64,000 bases of DNA from Flavipsychrobacter stenotrophus (lineage in GTDB: Bacteria > Bacteroidota > Bacteroidia > Chitinophagales > Chitinophagaceae): positions 372,001-436,000 of the forward strand of contig NZ_PPSL01000001.1 in the NCBI RefSeq assembly GCF_002954265.1. Direction: 5' to 3'. Made by a program: the position numbers and the translations under genes. This document shows positions 48,454 through 56,774 of this stretch, piece after piece. Position 1 is the stretch's first letter. Every line of letters starts with the position of its first letter. The notes below the pieces were generated by a model. It made no database searches. It was given only the letters and a program-made list of their open reading frames with translations, and had not been told where the DNA came from.

Positions 48454-49275
48454 ATGAAAACAATTGTAGTTCCTGTAGATTTTTCCACCGCATCTGAGAA
48501 TGCTGCTTTGTATGCCACTGATCTGGCTCAGACTCTAAACGCCAAAATTGTACTGATGCATTGTGTTGCTCTTCCGGTAACATTATCGGAGGTGCCATTG
48601 CCCAATGGCATGTTGCAGGAGATGACTGAAGAAGCAGAGCAGAATATGATAGCACTTCGCAATCGTCTTATTGTTCGTTGCGACTATAAGTTGTTTATAT
48701 CCACCAGCGTTATTATGGGGTATGTAATGAGCGAACTGAAAGATATTGTTGCCGAAATGGACGTATTTGCAGTGGTGATGGGTAGTCATGGATTAGGGAA
48801 TAGTGACGTATTTATGTTTGGTAGTACTGCCATATCTGCTATGCACGATCTTCCCTGCAAAGTTCTTTTGATTCCCGAACATGCTTCGTTCAGACCTGTG
48901 AATAGAATTGGCTTGTGCTCGGATATGATTGACGTGAACCGGCAGTTGCCATTTGAAGGGATAAAAGATATTGTTGGTCTGTTTTGTGCTCACCTGGACA
49001 TACTCTATGTAAATATAAAGGGGGCAGATATGCCGGGTAGTGTTTTATCGGAATCAAAGTCGCTACAGGACCAGCTTATGGACATTCATCCTGATTTTCA
49101 TTTTATTGATAACAACAGTATTGACATGGCTGTTACCACTTTTGTGAAAGACAATAATATTGACATGTTGATGGTCATACCAAAGAAGCATGGTTTCATC
49201 GGATCCATATTTCATAAGAGCATTTCTAAAAATATTGCACAACACTTGCAACTACCAATACTGATTCTTCATTGA
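48454..49275 (+). CDS. Universal stress protein, tandem UspA domains
   Basis: The 273-residue cytosolic protein has two UspA folds. The first starts MKTIVVPVDFSTASENAALY and contains the ATP-binding G-x2-G-x9-G-S motif in VVMGSHGLGNSDVFMFGSTA. The second (about 145-273) ends with DMLMVIPKKHGFIGSIFHKS and LPILIL, where the motif is degenerate, so only the first domain is likely to bind nucleotide. Such tandem Usp proteins are frequent in Bacteroidota and respond to starvation or stress. It lies upstream of the CHAD protein in the same direction, with a 51-base gap. Confidence 0.9.
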   Translation: MKTIVVPVDFSTASENAALYATDLAQTLNAKIVLMHCVALPVTLSEVPLPNGMLQEMTEEAEQNMIALRNRLIVRCDYKLFISTSVIMGYVMSELKDIVAEMDVFAVVMGSHGLGNSDVFMFGSTAISAMHDLPCKVLLIPEHASFRPVNRIGLCSDMIDVNRQLPFEGIKDIVGLFCAHLDILYVNIKGADMPGSVLSESKSLQDQLMDIHPDFHFIDNNSIDMAVTTFVKDNNIDMLMVIPKKHGFIGSIFHKSISKNIAQHLQLPILILH

Positions 49276-49326
49276 TCACCGGTATTTGTTTTATACCCAT
49301 CTATTGCATTTTTGACTTAAAACTAC

Positions 49327-50103
49327 ATGAGCATGCCAGATGGAAAGCAAATCAGGAACGTTCGGAAGCTGCTATCAACAATTGAAGAAAGCCTGGACCG
49401 GATAAAAGCGATGCCCGATGGCGAAGCAATTCACACAATGAGGGTTTCATTTAAGCAGTTGCGTGCGTTATTGAGGGTTAGTGGGCACTACATCGTATTG
49501 AAAAAGAAGCGCGTATTTAAGCAGTTTAAGAAACTGTATTGTGCCGCCGGAGCTGTACGCGATATGGATATTTACACTTTAGCAGTTGAGCAATATTTCA
49601 CACCAATCACAATTCACAGTTGGAAAGAAAAGCAATCCGGATATACAACACATTTGCAAAATGAGTTACTGCTGGCTATTGCAGCGTTTGATATTGGTAA
49701 ATTAACCGGGGTAATTACCCATACTATGAAGCACGACGTAGGACAGTCTGAACTGCGTGAATTTATATGGCAGGAGATAAACTCTGTAGCTCAAGAGCTT
49801 AGTAAGCCTATGTCTGATGCTGCTGTTCACGAAATCAGAAAGCACTATAAGGACATTTTGTACGCACTGCCATATCTTAGGAGGAACGGGCATAACAAGG
49901 AGTTACGATGCAAAAAGAAAAAAGTAACTGCAATGGCCGACCGGTTAGGGGAGTATGTAGATACCTGCACGAAGCTGAACCAACTGAAAAGAGAACTTGC
50001 AGAAGACCTGCCTGCAGAAGCAATATTTATACTGGAAAAAGCACAGATAGATTGGTTGCTGCTCAAACACCGACAGAAGGATAAACTAACAAAAAAATAT
50101 TGA
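49327..50103 (+). CDS. CHAD domain protein (predicted polyphosphate-binding)
   Basis: The 258-residue protein is all-helical and rich in Lys, Arg and His. The two CHAD half-motifs are visible: AIHTMRVSFKQLRALLRVSG near residue 35 and AAVHEIRKHYKDILYALPYL near 165, each giving the conserved His and basic residues that form the polyphosphate-binding face. CHAD proteins bind inorganic polyphosphate granules; no CYTH domain is fused here. It may be co-transcribed with the Usp gene upstream. It is convergent with ispD, leaving a 16-base gap. Confidence 0.9.
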   Translation: MSMPDGKQIRNVRKLLSTIEESLDRIKAMPDGEAIHTMRVSFKQLRALLRVSGHYIVLKKKRVFKQFKKLYCAAGAVRDMDIYTLAVEQYFTPITIHSWKEKQSGYTTHLQNELLLAIAAFDIGKLTGVITHTMKHDVGQSELREFIWQEINSVAQELSKPMSDAAVHEIRKHYKDILYALPYLRRNGHNKELRCKKKKVTAMADRLGEYVDTCTKLNQLKRELAEDLPAEAIFILEKAQIDWLLLKHRQKDKLTKKY

Positions 50104-50119
50104 AAGCGCACAATTTGGA

Positions 50120-50806
50120 TTAGTCTTTCGCTAAGGCGGTCATCAATGCCTCTGCAATTATCATGTCTTCTTGTGTCGTTACTTTAAGATTGCCTTTTTC
50201 TCCATCAACCAGGTAAATTTCTTTTCCCCAGGCTTCAACTACAGTTGCCTCATCGGTAAAATCTGCCGAATACGGTTGTTGAAATGCGGGCGTGATCACT
50301 TCAGTTTTGAAAGTTTGTGGTGTTTGAATAATACGCATATGGTCGCGGTTTACCGGACTGGAATCTTCCCCGTCAATTATTCTCATGCTGTCGGCCACCG
50401 GTATGGCAGGTATAGCACTCCCTTTTATAAGCGCCTGTTCGTAGCATCTTTTAATAAGTTTAGGCGTTACCATTGGCCTTGCGCCATCATGCACAAAAAC
50501 TATTCCTTCTCCGTCTACTGCTTTTAGCCCGTTCTGCACACTATGGAAACGAGTTTCTCCACCGCTTACTATTATAGCATCGATAGGGTCGGGTAGTGCG
50601 CTCAATATCATTTGTGCATAACTGAGCTGGTCGGCAGGCAATACAATAATGATCTGAATGTCGGCAAAGGCATTAATAAACGCTATAACAGAATGAGCCA
50701 GCACCGGCTTGCCATTCAGCGGAAGGAATTGTTTAGGTAGTGCGCTACCCATTCTCATACCTTTTCCGCCTGCCACCAATACCGCAAATTTCTTTATCTC
50801 ATTCAT
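50120..50806 (-). CDS. ispD: 2-C-methyl-D-erythritol 4-phosphate cytidylyltransferase
   Basis: This 228-residue enzyme attaches CMP to methylerythritol 4-phosphate in the non-mevalonate isoprenoid pathway. The nucleotide loop is VLVAGGKGMRMGSALPKQFL; ETRFHSVQNGLKAV, VFVHDGARPMVTP, IPVADSMRII and IQTPQTFKTEVI are the expected family motifs, followed by TDEATVVEAWGKEIYLVDGE and KGNLKVTTQEDM. The length is typical. The ATG start gives the usual short lead MNEIKKFAV. No other MEP-pathway gene is adjacent. Confidence 0.96.
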   Translation of the reverse strand: MNEIKKFAVLVAGGKGMRMGSALPKQFLPLNGKPVLAHSVIAFINAFADIQIIIVLPADQLSYAQMILSALPDPIDAIIVSGGETRFHSVQNGLKAVDGEGIVFVHDGARPMVTPKLIKRCYEQALIKGSAIPAIPVADSMRIIDGEDSSPVNRDHMRIIQTPQTFKTEVITPAFQQPYSADFTDEATVVEAWGKEIYLVDGEKGNLKVTTQEDMIIAEALMTALAKD

Positions 50807-50874
50807 ACTTACTATTTTAACAGCCGGATTCGTCTATTCGTTCCACTAATCGAACACAAAAAAACGGTTTTCTT

Positions 50875-51228
50875 ATGTCAATTCAAAAGTATGTACTGGC
50901 TTTGGCTACATGCGTCGCTGCATTATCAGCATCTATTAAGGCTGAAGGGCAAATAGTAACTACTACTGATTATGTAAAACAAGCGAATGTAAAGGTGTTT
51001 GTGACCCAATATAAACAGGATGCTGACGTGGTAGTATTCAAAACGCCATTCCTTCAAAATTCTGTAGGCAATAAGGGTGTATGGTATTTCACCAAATCAG
51101 CGGGCGAAGCCAATAAGAAGATCTTCTACATTAAGCACAAGGAAGAAGCCGATGTGATCGTTTATTTCACTAACAAGAGTGCTGAAGCCGGTTGGACCAA
51201 CAAGAAGAAGCGATATTTGTTTAACTAG
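50875..51228 (+). CDS. Small secreted protein, DUF6150-like
   Basis: The 117-residue protein has a signal peptide (MSIQKYVLALATCVAALSAS, then IKAEGQ). The mature part repeats the pattern VKVFVTQYKQDADVVVFKT / KIFYIKHKEEADVIVYFTNK, a beta-hairpin unit typical of DUF6150 proteins in Bacteroidota, and ends AEAGWTNKKKRYLFN. Aromatic and Lys-rich strands suggest a small extracytoplasmic beta fold. Function is unknown. It is divergent from ispD and followed by a 35-residue membrane peptide gene. Confidence 0.8.
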   Translation: MSIQKYVLALATCVAALSASIKAEGQIVTTTDYVKQANVKVFVTQYKQDADVVVFKTPFLQNSVGNKGVWYFTKSAGEANKKIFYIKHKEEADVIVYFTNKSAEAGWTNKKKRYLFN

Positions 51229-51258
51229 TTCCCAAGACCAAATTAAATAACTGTCCCA

Positions 51259-51366
51259 ATGGATCTCATTGTAGCCGAAATAGGTTCAGAGTATTACCTC
51301 GCTGCTGGCATATTGATTGGTATTCTTATTGGCTTTTTCATAGCAAGAAATAAGTACAAACGATAG
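51259..51366 (+). CDS. Single-span membrane peptide, 35 residues
   Basis: ATG at 51259 to TAG at 51366 encodes MDLIVAEIGSEYYLAAGILI followed by GILIGFFIARNKYKR. It has an acidic N-terminus, one hydrophobic helix with a GxxxG-like spacing and a basic C-terminus, so it should insert with the C-terminus in the cytoplasm. It starts 30 bases after the DUF6150-like gene and may be co-transcribed. No family is recognised. Confidence 0.5.
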   Translation: MDLIVAEIGSEYYLAAGILIGILIGFFIARNKYKR

Positions 51367-51507
51367 TAGGGCTGGTTGTTTCAATAGTCTCAATCTATAC
51401 CGTGTCAAGCATTAACTATAATTAATGTTAGTAGTCCATTATGTTAATAGTTTTAGCATTTCCTGTTTGGTTTTTGAGGTAATTTTACTTTCTAAAAATA
51501 ACCACAC

Positions 51508-52881
51508 ATGGCCGATAAACTTATTTCCGTAGATCCCTCTACCGGGAAGAAGATAGCAGGATATGCAATAGATAACGAAAAGAAAGTAACCGCTGCACTT
51601 ATTACTGCCACAGAGGCATTTGCCAAATGGAGAAAACAACCATACAGTAAGCGGGCAAAGGTGCTGAATAACATAGCCAAAGAACTACGCAAACAAAAAG
51701 AACGATTAGCTATATTGGCTACACAGGAAATGGGTAAACCCATTCAGCAGGGTAGGGAGGAAGTGGAAAAGTGTGCTGTTACCCTCGAATATTATGCCAA
51801 TGAAGGCGAAGGTTTCCTTAAAGACATTCATGTAAAAACTGACGCGACAAAGAGCTACGTTACCTATCAACCACTAGGTGTCATTTTGGCCATCATGCCA
51901 TGGAATTTCCCCTATTGGCAGGTGTTTCGTGCATTCGCACCAACTATCATGGCGGGTAATGTAATGGTACTCAAACATGCATCCAATGTTAGTGGTTGTG
52001 CGGTGGCCATTGAAGAACTGATCATAAAGGCCGGTGCACCCAAAGGATTACTGCAGACATTTCTACTGCCATCATCGCGAATAGAAAAAATCATAGAACA
52101 TCCGGCTGTTGCCGCAGTAACGCTTACAGGCAGTACCGCTGCCGGTAGAAAGGTGGCAGAGGCGGCAGGACGTAGTTTAAAGAAGCAGGTACTGGAGCTA
52201 GGTGGAAGCGATGCCTATATAATTCTTGATGATGCCGACATAGAAGCTGCCGCGCAAATTTGTGTGGATGGCCGGTTGAAGAACAGCGGACAAAGTTGCG
52301 TAGCCGCAAAGCGCTTCATTGTTACTAAGAATACCAAGAAGGCATTTGAAGAAGCAATGACCCGCAGGATGGAAGCTGCAACATGGGGCGATCCTATGAA
52401 CGATGCGAATAAGGTAGGCCCAATGGCCCGGCACGACCTTCGTGATCAGCTGCATGAACAGGTAATAAAGAGTATTGAGATGGGTGCTAAATTGCTTTGT
52501 GGTGGTTATATACCTAAAGACAAGGGTGCGTATTATCCTACCACTGTGCTTACCGATGTGGTGAAGGGTATGCCCGCACATGATGAAGAATTATTTGGGC
52601 CAGTTGCTGCCATTATTGTTGCTAAAAATGAAGCTGATGCTATGCGCATTGCCAATGACAATGAGTATGGATTGGGTGGAGCAATAATTGGCAAGAACAT
52701 TGCAAAAGCAGAAAAGATGGCCGTTGAAGAAATGGAGGCCGGAAGTATATTTATTAATGATTTTGTCCATTCAGATCAGCGGTTGCCATTTGGAGGCGTA
52801 AAGCATAGCGGTTATGGCAGGGAGATAGGGGAGTTTGGCATAAAGGAGTTTGTGAACATTAAAACCATTTACATAAAATAG
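51508..52881 (+). CDS. NAD(P)-dependent aldehyde dehydrogenase, succinate-semialdehyde dehydrogenase type
   Basis: This 457-residue enzyme should oxidise an aldehyde (succinate semialdehyde in the closest characterised group, YneI/GabD-like) to the acid. The catalytic cysteine is C264 in NSGQSCVAAKRF and the general base E230 in LELGGSDAYI. The cofactor region LGVILAIMPWNFPYWQVFRA and VTLTGSTAAGRKVAEAA are standard. The chain is short, beginning directly in the NAD domain (MADKLISVDPSTGKKIAGYA), as in the YneI subgroup. The following SGNH hydrolase and YjbR genes are close and in the same direction and may form a loose operon. Confidence 0.93.
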   Translation: MADKLISVDPSTGKKIAGYAIDNEKKVTAALITATEAFAKWRKQPYSKRAKVLNNIAKELRKQKERLAILATQEMGKPIQQGREEVEKCAVTLEYYANEGEGFLKDIHVKTDATKSYVTYQPLGVILAIMPWNFPYWQVFRAFAPTIMAGNVMVLKHASNVSGCAVAIEELIIKAGAPKGLLQTFLLPSSRIEKIIEHPAVAAVTLTGSTAAGRKVAEAAGRSLKKQVLELGGSDAYIILDDADIEAAAQICVDGRLKNSGQSCVAAKRFIVTKNTKKAFEEAMTRRMEAATWGDPMNDANKVGPMARHDLRDQLHEQVIKSIEMGAKLLCGGYIPKDKGAYYPTTVLTDVVKGMPAHDEELFGPVAAIIVAKNEADAMRIANDNEYGLGGAIIGKNIAKAEKMAVEEMEAGSIFINDFVHSDQRLPFGGVKHSGYGREIGEFGIKEFVNIKTIYIK

Positions 52882-52928
52882 TCGTTAATTTAGGTGTGCA
52901 CAGGCGCACCTTTTTTAATGCTTTTTAT

Positions 52929-53648
52929 ATGAACAGGATAAAATTATTACTTTCGGGTGCGGTTCTGTTGGCTGTTGGTATCATTGTATTACAGTCATTC
53001 ACGAAACGATCAATTTTCGTTCCCGTTATTAAAAAAGACAAACACATGTACTCATATCTTGCCCTCGGCGACTCTTATACTATTGGTGAGCAGGTTTCAT
53101 CGCAAGACAATTTTCCGCACCAGGCTGTAAGTCTGTTGCAAAAGAAGCACGTAGATGTTGGTGAGCCGGTGATCATAGCGACTACCGGCTGGACAACAGA
53201 CGAATTGGCCGCCTCGATCCGCGAACACAACCTTGTTGAGAAATTCTCTATAGTCTCTCTGCTGATCGGTGTAAATAATCAGTACCGCGGCCGCAGCGTA
53301 GAAAACTACCGTGAGGAACTGGAGCAGTTGGTCAACCAGGCAGTAGGTTTCGCCAACGGCAAGCCCGAAAATGTTTTTGTCTTGTCTATTCCCGATTGGG
53401 GAGTAACGCCTTTTGCGGAAGGTAGGGACCGTCAGAAAATAGCAATGGAGATCGATGCCTATAATGCAGCTAAAAAGGAAATAACCCTGGCACACAAATG
53501 TCATTACATAGAGATCACTGAAAGTACACGTAAGAATGGCACCGATCCCGCTTATCTGGCAGGAGATGGATTGCACCCTTCGGAAAAGGAATACGCCATA
53601 TGGGCAGAGCGACTGGCCGATGAGATCGAAAAGCAGCTAAAAAAGTAA
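52929..53648 (+). CDS. SGNH/GDSL-family hydrolase, membrane-anchored
   Basis: The 239-residue protein from the ATG at 52929 has an N-terminal hydrophobic anchor (MNRIKLLLSGAVLLAVGIIV) followed by the catalytic domain. Block I is YLALGDSYTIGE with the nucleophile serine; block III is SLLIGVNNQYRG, with Asn of the oxyanion hole; block V is GDGLHPSEKEY with the Asp-His pair. It should act on ester or acetyl groups outside the inner membrane; the true substrate is unknown. Several family members begin at MYSYLALGDSY (Met at 53047), so a cytosolic form from that start is possible. Confidence 0.88.
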   Translation: MNRIKLLLSGAVLLAVGIIVLQSFTKRSIFVPVIKKDKHMYSYLALGDSYTIGEQVSSQDNFPHQAVSLLQKKHVDVGEPVIIATTGWTTDELAASIREHNLVEKFSIVSLLIGVNNQYRGRSVENYREELEQLVNQAVGFANGKPENVFVLSIPDWGVTPFAEGRDRQKIAMEIDAYNAAKKEITLAHKCHYIEITESTRKNGTDPAYLAGDGLHPSEKEYAIWAERLADEIEKQLKK

Positions 53649-53652
53649 ATGT

Positions 53653-53991
53653 ATGACACTCGACGGATTACGTGAATTATGCATGAGTATGCCTGGTGCT
53701 ACAGAGGGTATTAAGTGGGAAGACCACATATGCTTTATGGTAGGCGAGAAAATGTTTTGCATAACCGGCGAACACGGCGGAGCATCGCTAAAGGTGAGTG
53801 CTGAGGAATTTGACGAATTGATTGAACGGGGAAACATATCGCCACAGGCATATATGGCGCATAATAAATGGGTGAGAATTGAAACCTTTGGTACCCTGAG
53901 ACAAAAAGAATGGGAACATTATGTAAAGCATTCTTATACCCTGATAGCAGCTAAACTATCAAAAAAGCTGCGCGATTCCTTTAGTAAGTAA
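53653..53991 (+). CDS. MmcQ/YjbR-family DNA-binding-like protein
   Basis: The 112-residue protein has the cyaY-like alpha/beta fold signature: LRELCMSMPGATEGIKWEDH, ICFMVGEKMFCITGEHGG, LKVSAEEFDELIERGNISPQ, KWVRIETFGTLRQKEWEHYV and SYTLIAAKLSKKLR. YjbR was annotated as DNA-binding from structure, but a cellular function is not established. It starts four bases after the SGNH hydrolase stop, so the two are almost certainly co-transcribed. Confidence 0.9.
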   Translation: MTLDGLRELCMSMPGATEGIKWEDHICFMVGEKMFCITGEHGGASLKVSAEEFDELIERGNISPQAYMAHNKWVRIETFGTLRQKEWEHYVKHSYTLIAAKLSKKLRDSFSK

Positions 53992-54078
53992 TATAGTTGT
54001 ATGATTTATTTGTTCTTGCAGCCTTTAAGGGCTTTTGAAATATACCCTTATTACATTACATTTGGGCAAAGATTGCTT

Positions 54079-55425
54079 ATGAAACGCATTTTTTCACTTT
54101 TTTTCTTTACCCTTTCTATTTGTTCCTTTAGTGCGGAAGCGCAGTACAGGAAAATAACTACTATAGCAGGTACCGGTGGTATTGGTGGCTATGGCGGCGA
54201 CGGATTTGTAGCTACCGCAGGCGTCCTTAACGGTCCGCACAATGTGGCTGTAAGTAACAAAGGCGAGGTTTATATCGTTGACTTTTACAACTTCCGTGTA
54301 CGTAAGATAAAGACCAATGGTAGCATCGTAACCTTTGCAGGTAACGGTATTACCGGTTATACCGGTGATAATACAGCTGCTACCAACGCCCGCATGAATC
54401 CTAAGGGAGTTGCGGTGGATTTTCACGGCAATGTGTACATCTCTGATCCGGTACATAGTGTTATCCGTAAGGTAAATACATTGAATATCATTACTACCTA
54501 TGTAGGAACTGGTATATATGGTTATACACCAACAAATACCAATGCAAAAACTACAAGAATTGGCGCTCCATGGGGTTTGGCTTGTGACAAAATGGGCAAC
54601 CTTTACTTTGCCGACGCGGGTAACCATGTAGTTTGTATGGTTGATACTTTTGGTGTTATTACAACGCTGGCTGGTGATGGTACTGCAGGATTTCTTGGAG
54701 ACGGATTTGGCGCATTAACAGCCCGTCTCGATTCTCCCTATGCTGTTGCTGTAGATCGTACAGGTAATGTGTTCGTTGCGGATCATAACAATAGCACCAT
54801 AAGAATGATAGATGTTGCCGGTAATATCAATAAAGTTGCCGGTACTATCGGATCATTTGGCAATGCCGGAGATCTTGGCCTGGCTATTAACGCACAACTT
54901 AATTACCCTACAGGCGTAGCTGTAGATACAGCAGGTAATGTATACATTTCAGATTCTCACAATAACGTTATCCGCATGGTAGATGCCAGCGGTGTTATTT
55001 CTACCATAGTAGCTAATGGCTTCCCCGGTTTTGGCGGTGATCTGGGAGATGCAATTGGTGCTAACCTTTGGGCGCCATATGGTATTTGTGTCGACTCTAT
55101 AGGTGCTATTTTCATAGCAGATGCTAACAACCAGCGCGTGCGCAGGGTATACAATGCAACTGTAGGGGTTAATAATGTAGATCCAAACAGCGGCCTCAAC
55201 ATCTATCCTAATCCATTCAACAATAACATTACCGTAGCAGGTTTGCATAAGAATGATGTAGTATGCCTCTACGATCTTATGGGCCGCCCGGTAATGCCAC
55301 AGGTAACTGTAGATGCAGAAGGTGTCAAGTCATTCGAGATTGGTGACATTGCACAGGGCATTTACCTGCTGCAGGTAAACAATGCTAAAGGTGATAACCG
55401 TGTTACTGCCAAGATGATCAAGTAA
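54079..55425 (+). CDS. Secreted NHL-repeat protein with T9SS type A sorting domain
   Basis: From the ATG at 54079 the signal peptide is MKRIFSLFFFTLSICSFSAE, cleaved after AQ; the open frame starts 78 bases earlier but the extra residues lie before the signal. The 448-residue chain is nearly all NHL repeats, six copies with GPHNVAVSNKGEVYIVDFYN / NYPTGVAVDTAGNVYISDSH, predicted as one six-bladed propeller over residues 25-370. The C-terminal T9SS domain is LNIYPNPFNNNITVAGLHKN ... GIYLLQVNNAKG. The simple layout, a propeller plus sorting domain, is a small version of the genes at 8333-13504 and 19316-23296. A terminator follows at 55456. Confidence 0.92.
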   Translation: MKRIFSLFFFTLSICSFSAEAQYRKITTIAGTGGIGGYGGDGFVATAGVLNGPHNVAVSNKGEVYIVDFYNFRVRKIKTNGSIVTFAGNGITGYTGDNTAATNARMNPKGVAVDFHGNVYISDPVHSVIRKVNTLNIITTYVGTGIYGYTPTNTNAKTTRIGAPWGLACDKMGNLYFADAGNHVVCMVDTFGVITTLAGDGTAGFLGDGFGALTARLDSPYAVAVDRTGNVFVADHNNSTIRMIDVAGNINKVAGTIGSFGNAGDLGLAINAQLNYPTGVAVDTAGNVYISDSHNNVIRMVDASGVISTIVANGFPGFGGDLGDAIGANLWAPYGICVDSIGAIFIADANNQRVRRVYNATVGVNNVDPNSGLNIYPNPFNNNITVAGLHKNDVVCLYDLMGRPVMPQVTVDAEGVKSFEIGDIAQGIYLLQVNNAKGDNRVTAKMIK

Positions 55426-55455
55426 CAATAGCGATCTGACATAGATAAAATAGAT

Positions 55456-55479
55456 AAAGGTTCCCACTTGGGAACCTTT
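55456..55479 (+). terminator. Intrinsic terminator after the NHL/T9SS gene
   Basis: AAAGGTTCCC (55456-55465), loop ACTT, GGGAACCTTT (55470-55479), then ATTGTTTT. Confidence 0.9.
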
Positions 55480-55651
55480 ATTGTTTTCAGGAGGTAGTCG
55501 ATAATGAACCAATATCAATAATCGTGCTCTGGTAAGTTCTTTGTTCGTGCAGACCAGTTTCTATAATGCTCTAAAATTGTGAATCCTTTGAAGAGCAACA
55601 AAGAAGGCGGTTCATTATAAATATAAACTTTGATGAGGGTCTTCAGGGGCT

Positions 55652-56569
55652 TTATTTAATAAACCGTGCTATATAGTTGCCTGTTGCTATAGTCTCCGAG
55701 ATAACATAGGTGCCTGCTGAAAGACTTTCTACATTCACGGGTGTAGCCATGCCTGCTGCAAATTCTAAATTTTCAGTACGCAGTGTTCTGCCGCTGATAT
55801 CCATGATCTTCATAGCTGCGTTTGTGTTATGGGTCAATCCATCTATGCCTACGTTTAGCTGACTTCCTGCAACAGTAGGGTAGCAGATGAGCTTATGATC
55901 TGCATTACTTATGTCTGCTACTCCGGTGGTTGATGCACCTACATCATCTATCAGCAACCGGGTGCCAAATGTGGCCGGGTGCCCAAATGTAGATGTGCTG
56001 AAGGCAACACTTATAAAGCCTACATTGCCGGCTGCGGTCATTACAACGGGTGTTGACGCCAATGTGTAAGTGGAGTGAGTGTCTGACAAAAATATTTCAG
56101 CCATTCCTAATGCTGTCATAAAGCTATCATATACTACCAGGCGGGCTACGCCGGTATCGTTATTGAGCGGTAAATATTTGTAATAGAAGCTGAATGTCGC
56201 AGGGGCTACTGTAGCCGGAATGAAGTCAAAACCGCCGTAAGCCATAAACACCGAATCGGTATCGGCACCCACTGCACCTACTATACACTGGCCTGTTGTG
56301 TAGTTATAGCCATTGCCAATTTCGAGCGCCCGGGTGCCACTATGGGCATCACTGGTAGGGGTGTAGAAGTACGTGTTGGTGTATACTACCGAGTCCATGT
56401 GGAAGTTGCCATAGGTATCTGCAACACCTGAAAACAGGTAAATGTTCCCCCAGTTGCGTGTAGTGCCATCAATGTTTAGTTGCTCAAAGCCGGGATTGGG
56501 GACCTGTGCCCAAAGGCTGGTTGAAATGGTCAGTACCAGGGCGAGTAAATTTAAGCGGATTATATACAA
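55652..56569 (-). CDS. T9SS cargo with beta-sandwich domain, 5' end replaced by transposon TIR
   Basis: As it stands the frame opens with a TTG at 56569-56567 inside the left TIR of the transposon and reads MYIIRLNLLALVLTISTSLW then AQVPNPGFEQLN. After removal of the element (56555-59171) and one target copy, the frame joins an ATG at 59191 and reads MKRTLNLLALVLTISTSLWA, a normal signal peptide. The body (FEQLNIDGTTRNWGNIYLFS ... GFISVAFSTSTFGHPATFGT) resembles a carbohydrate-binding-type PCMD/jelly-roll fold, with a final sorting domain (LICYPTVAGSQLNVGIDGLT ... GTYVISET). The original -7 box now lies beyond the transposon. Expression would need a promoter within the element and TTG initiation, so the gene may be silent or altered. 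Ligand unknown. Confidence 0.85.
   Translation of the reverse strand: MYIIRLNLLALVLTISTSLWAQVPNPGFEQLNIDGTTRNWGNIYLFSGVADTYGNFHMDSVVYTNTYFYTPTSDAHSGTRALEIGNGYNYTTGQCIVGAVGADTDSVFMAYGGFDFIPATVAPATFSFYYKYLPLNNDTGVARLVVYDSFMTALGMAEIFLSDTHSTYTLASTPVVMTAAGNVGFISVAFSTSTFGHPATFGTRLLIDDVGASTTGVADISNADHKLICYPTVAGSQLNVGIDGLTHNTNAAMKIMDISGRTLRTENLEFAAGMATPVNVESLSAGTYVISETIATGNYIARFIK
56547..56554. repeat. Left target-site duplication of the transposon
   Basis: AAATTTAA directly precedes the left TIR and is repeated exactly after the right TIR (59172-59179). Eight bases is the usual duplication length in the IS1595 family. Confidence 0.92.
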
Positions 56570-56577
56570 CTTGGGAC
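56555..56577 (+). repeat. Left terminal inverted repeat
   Basis: This 23-bp end is identical to the complement of 59149-59171. It supplies the TTG (complement of 56567-56569) now opening the interrupted T9SS gene. Confidence 0.92.
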
Positions 56578-56594
56578 TAAGTAAAATTAGTCCC
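56573..56594 (+). terminator. Hairpin overlapping the left TIR, read-in terminator
   Basis: GGGACTAA (56573-56580) pairs with TTAGTCCC (56587-56594), followed by TTTTCTTTC. It could shield the transposase from transcription entering from outside. Confidence 0.6.
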
Positions 56595-56663
56595 TTTTCT
56601 TTCTATTTATCCTAACACATTAAATAAAGTTCTTTGACTTCTTTTTGCGGATTACCCCATAAG

Positions 56664-56755
56664 TAATGTATCAACCTCTGCGAAACCCTAACGGCATCTC
56701 TATAGAAACCTTAACGGTATTTATCGAGTGACCGCAGAGCAGCTATGATACATTA
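56664..56755 (+). promoter_or_regulatory. Nested inverted and direct repeats in the transposase leader
   Basis: Outer arms TAATGTATCA (56664-56673) and TGATACATTA (56746-56755) pair over 10 bp; inner arms CTCTGCG (56676-56682) and CGCAGAG (56733-56739) pair over 7 bp. Between them a 15-base unit AAACCYTAACGGYAT occurs twice (56683-56697 and 56706-56720). This may be a transposase-binding or translational control region upstream of the ATG at 56775. Confidence 0.55.
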
Positions 56756-56774
56756 GCGATGTAAACAATAGGAA

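Noticed and set aside
55480-55651. Possible small gene between the NHL and T9SS genes
   Set aside because: The 170 bases contain stops in all frames and no start with coding character.
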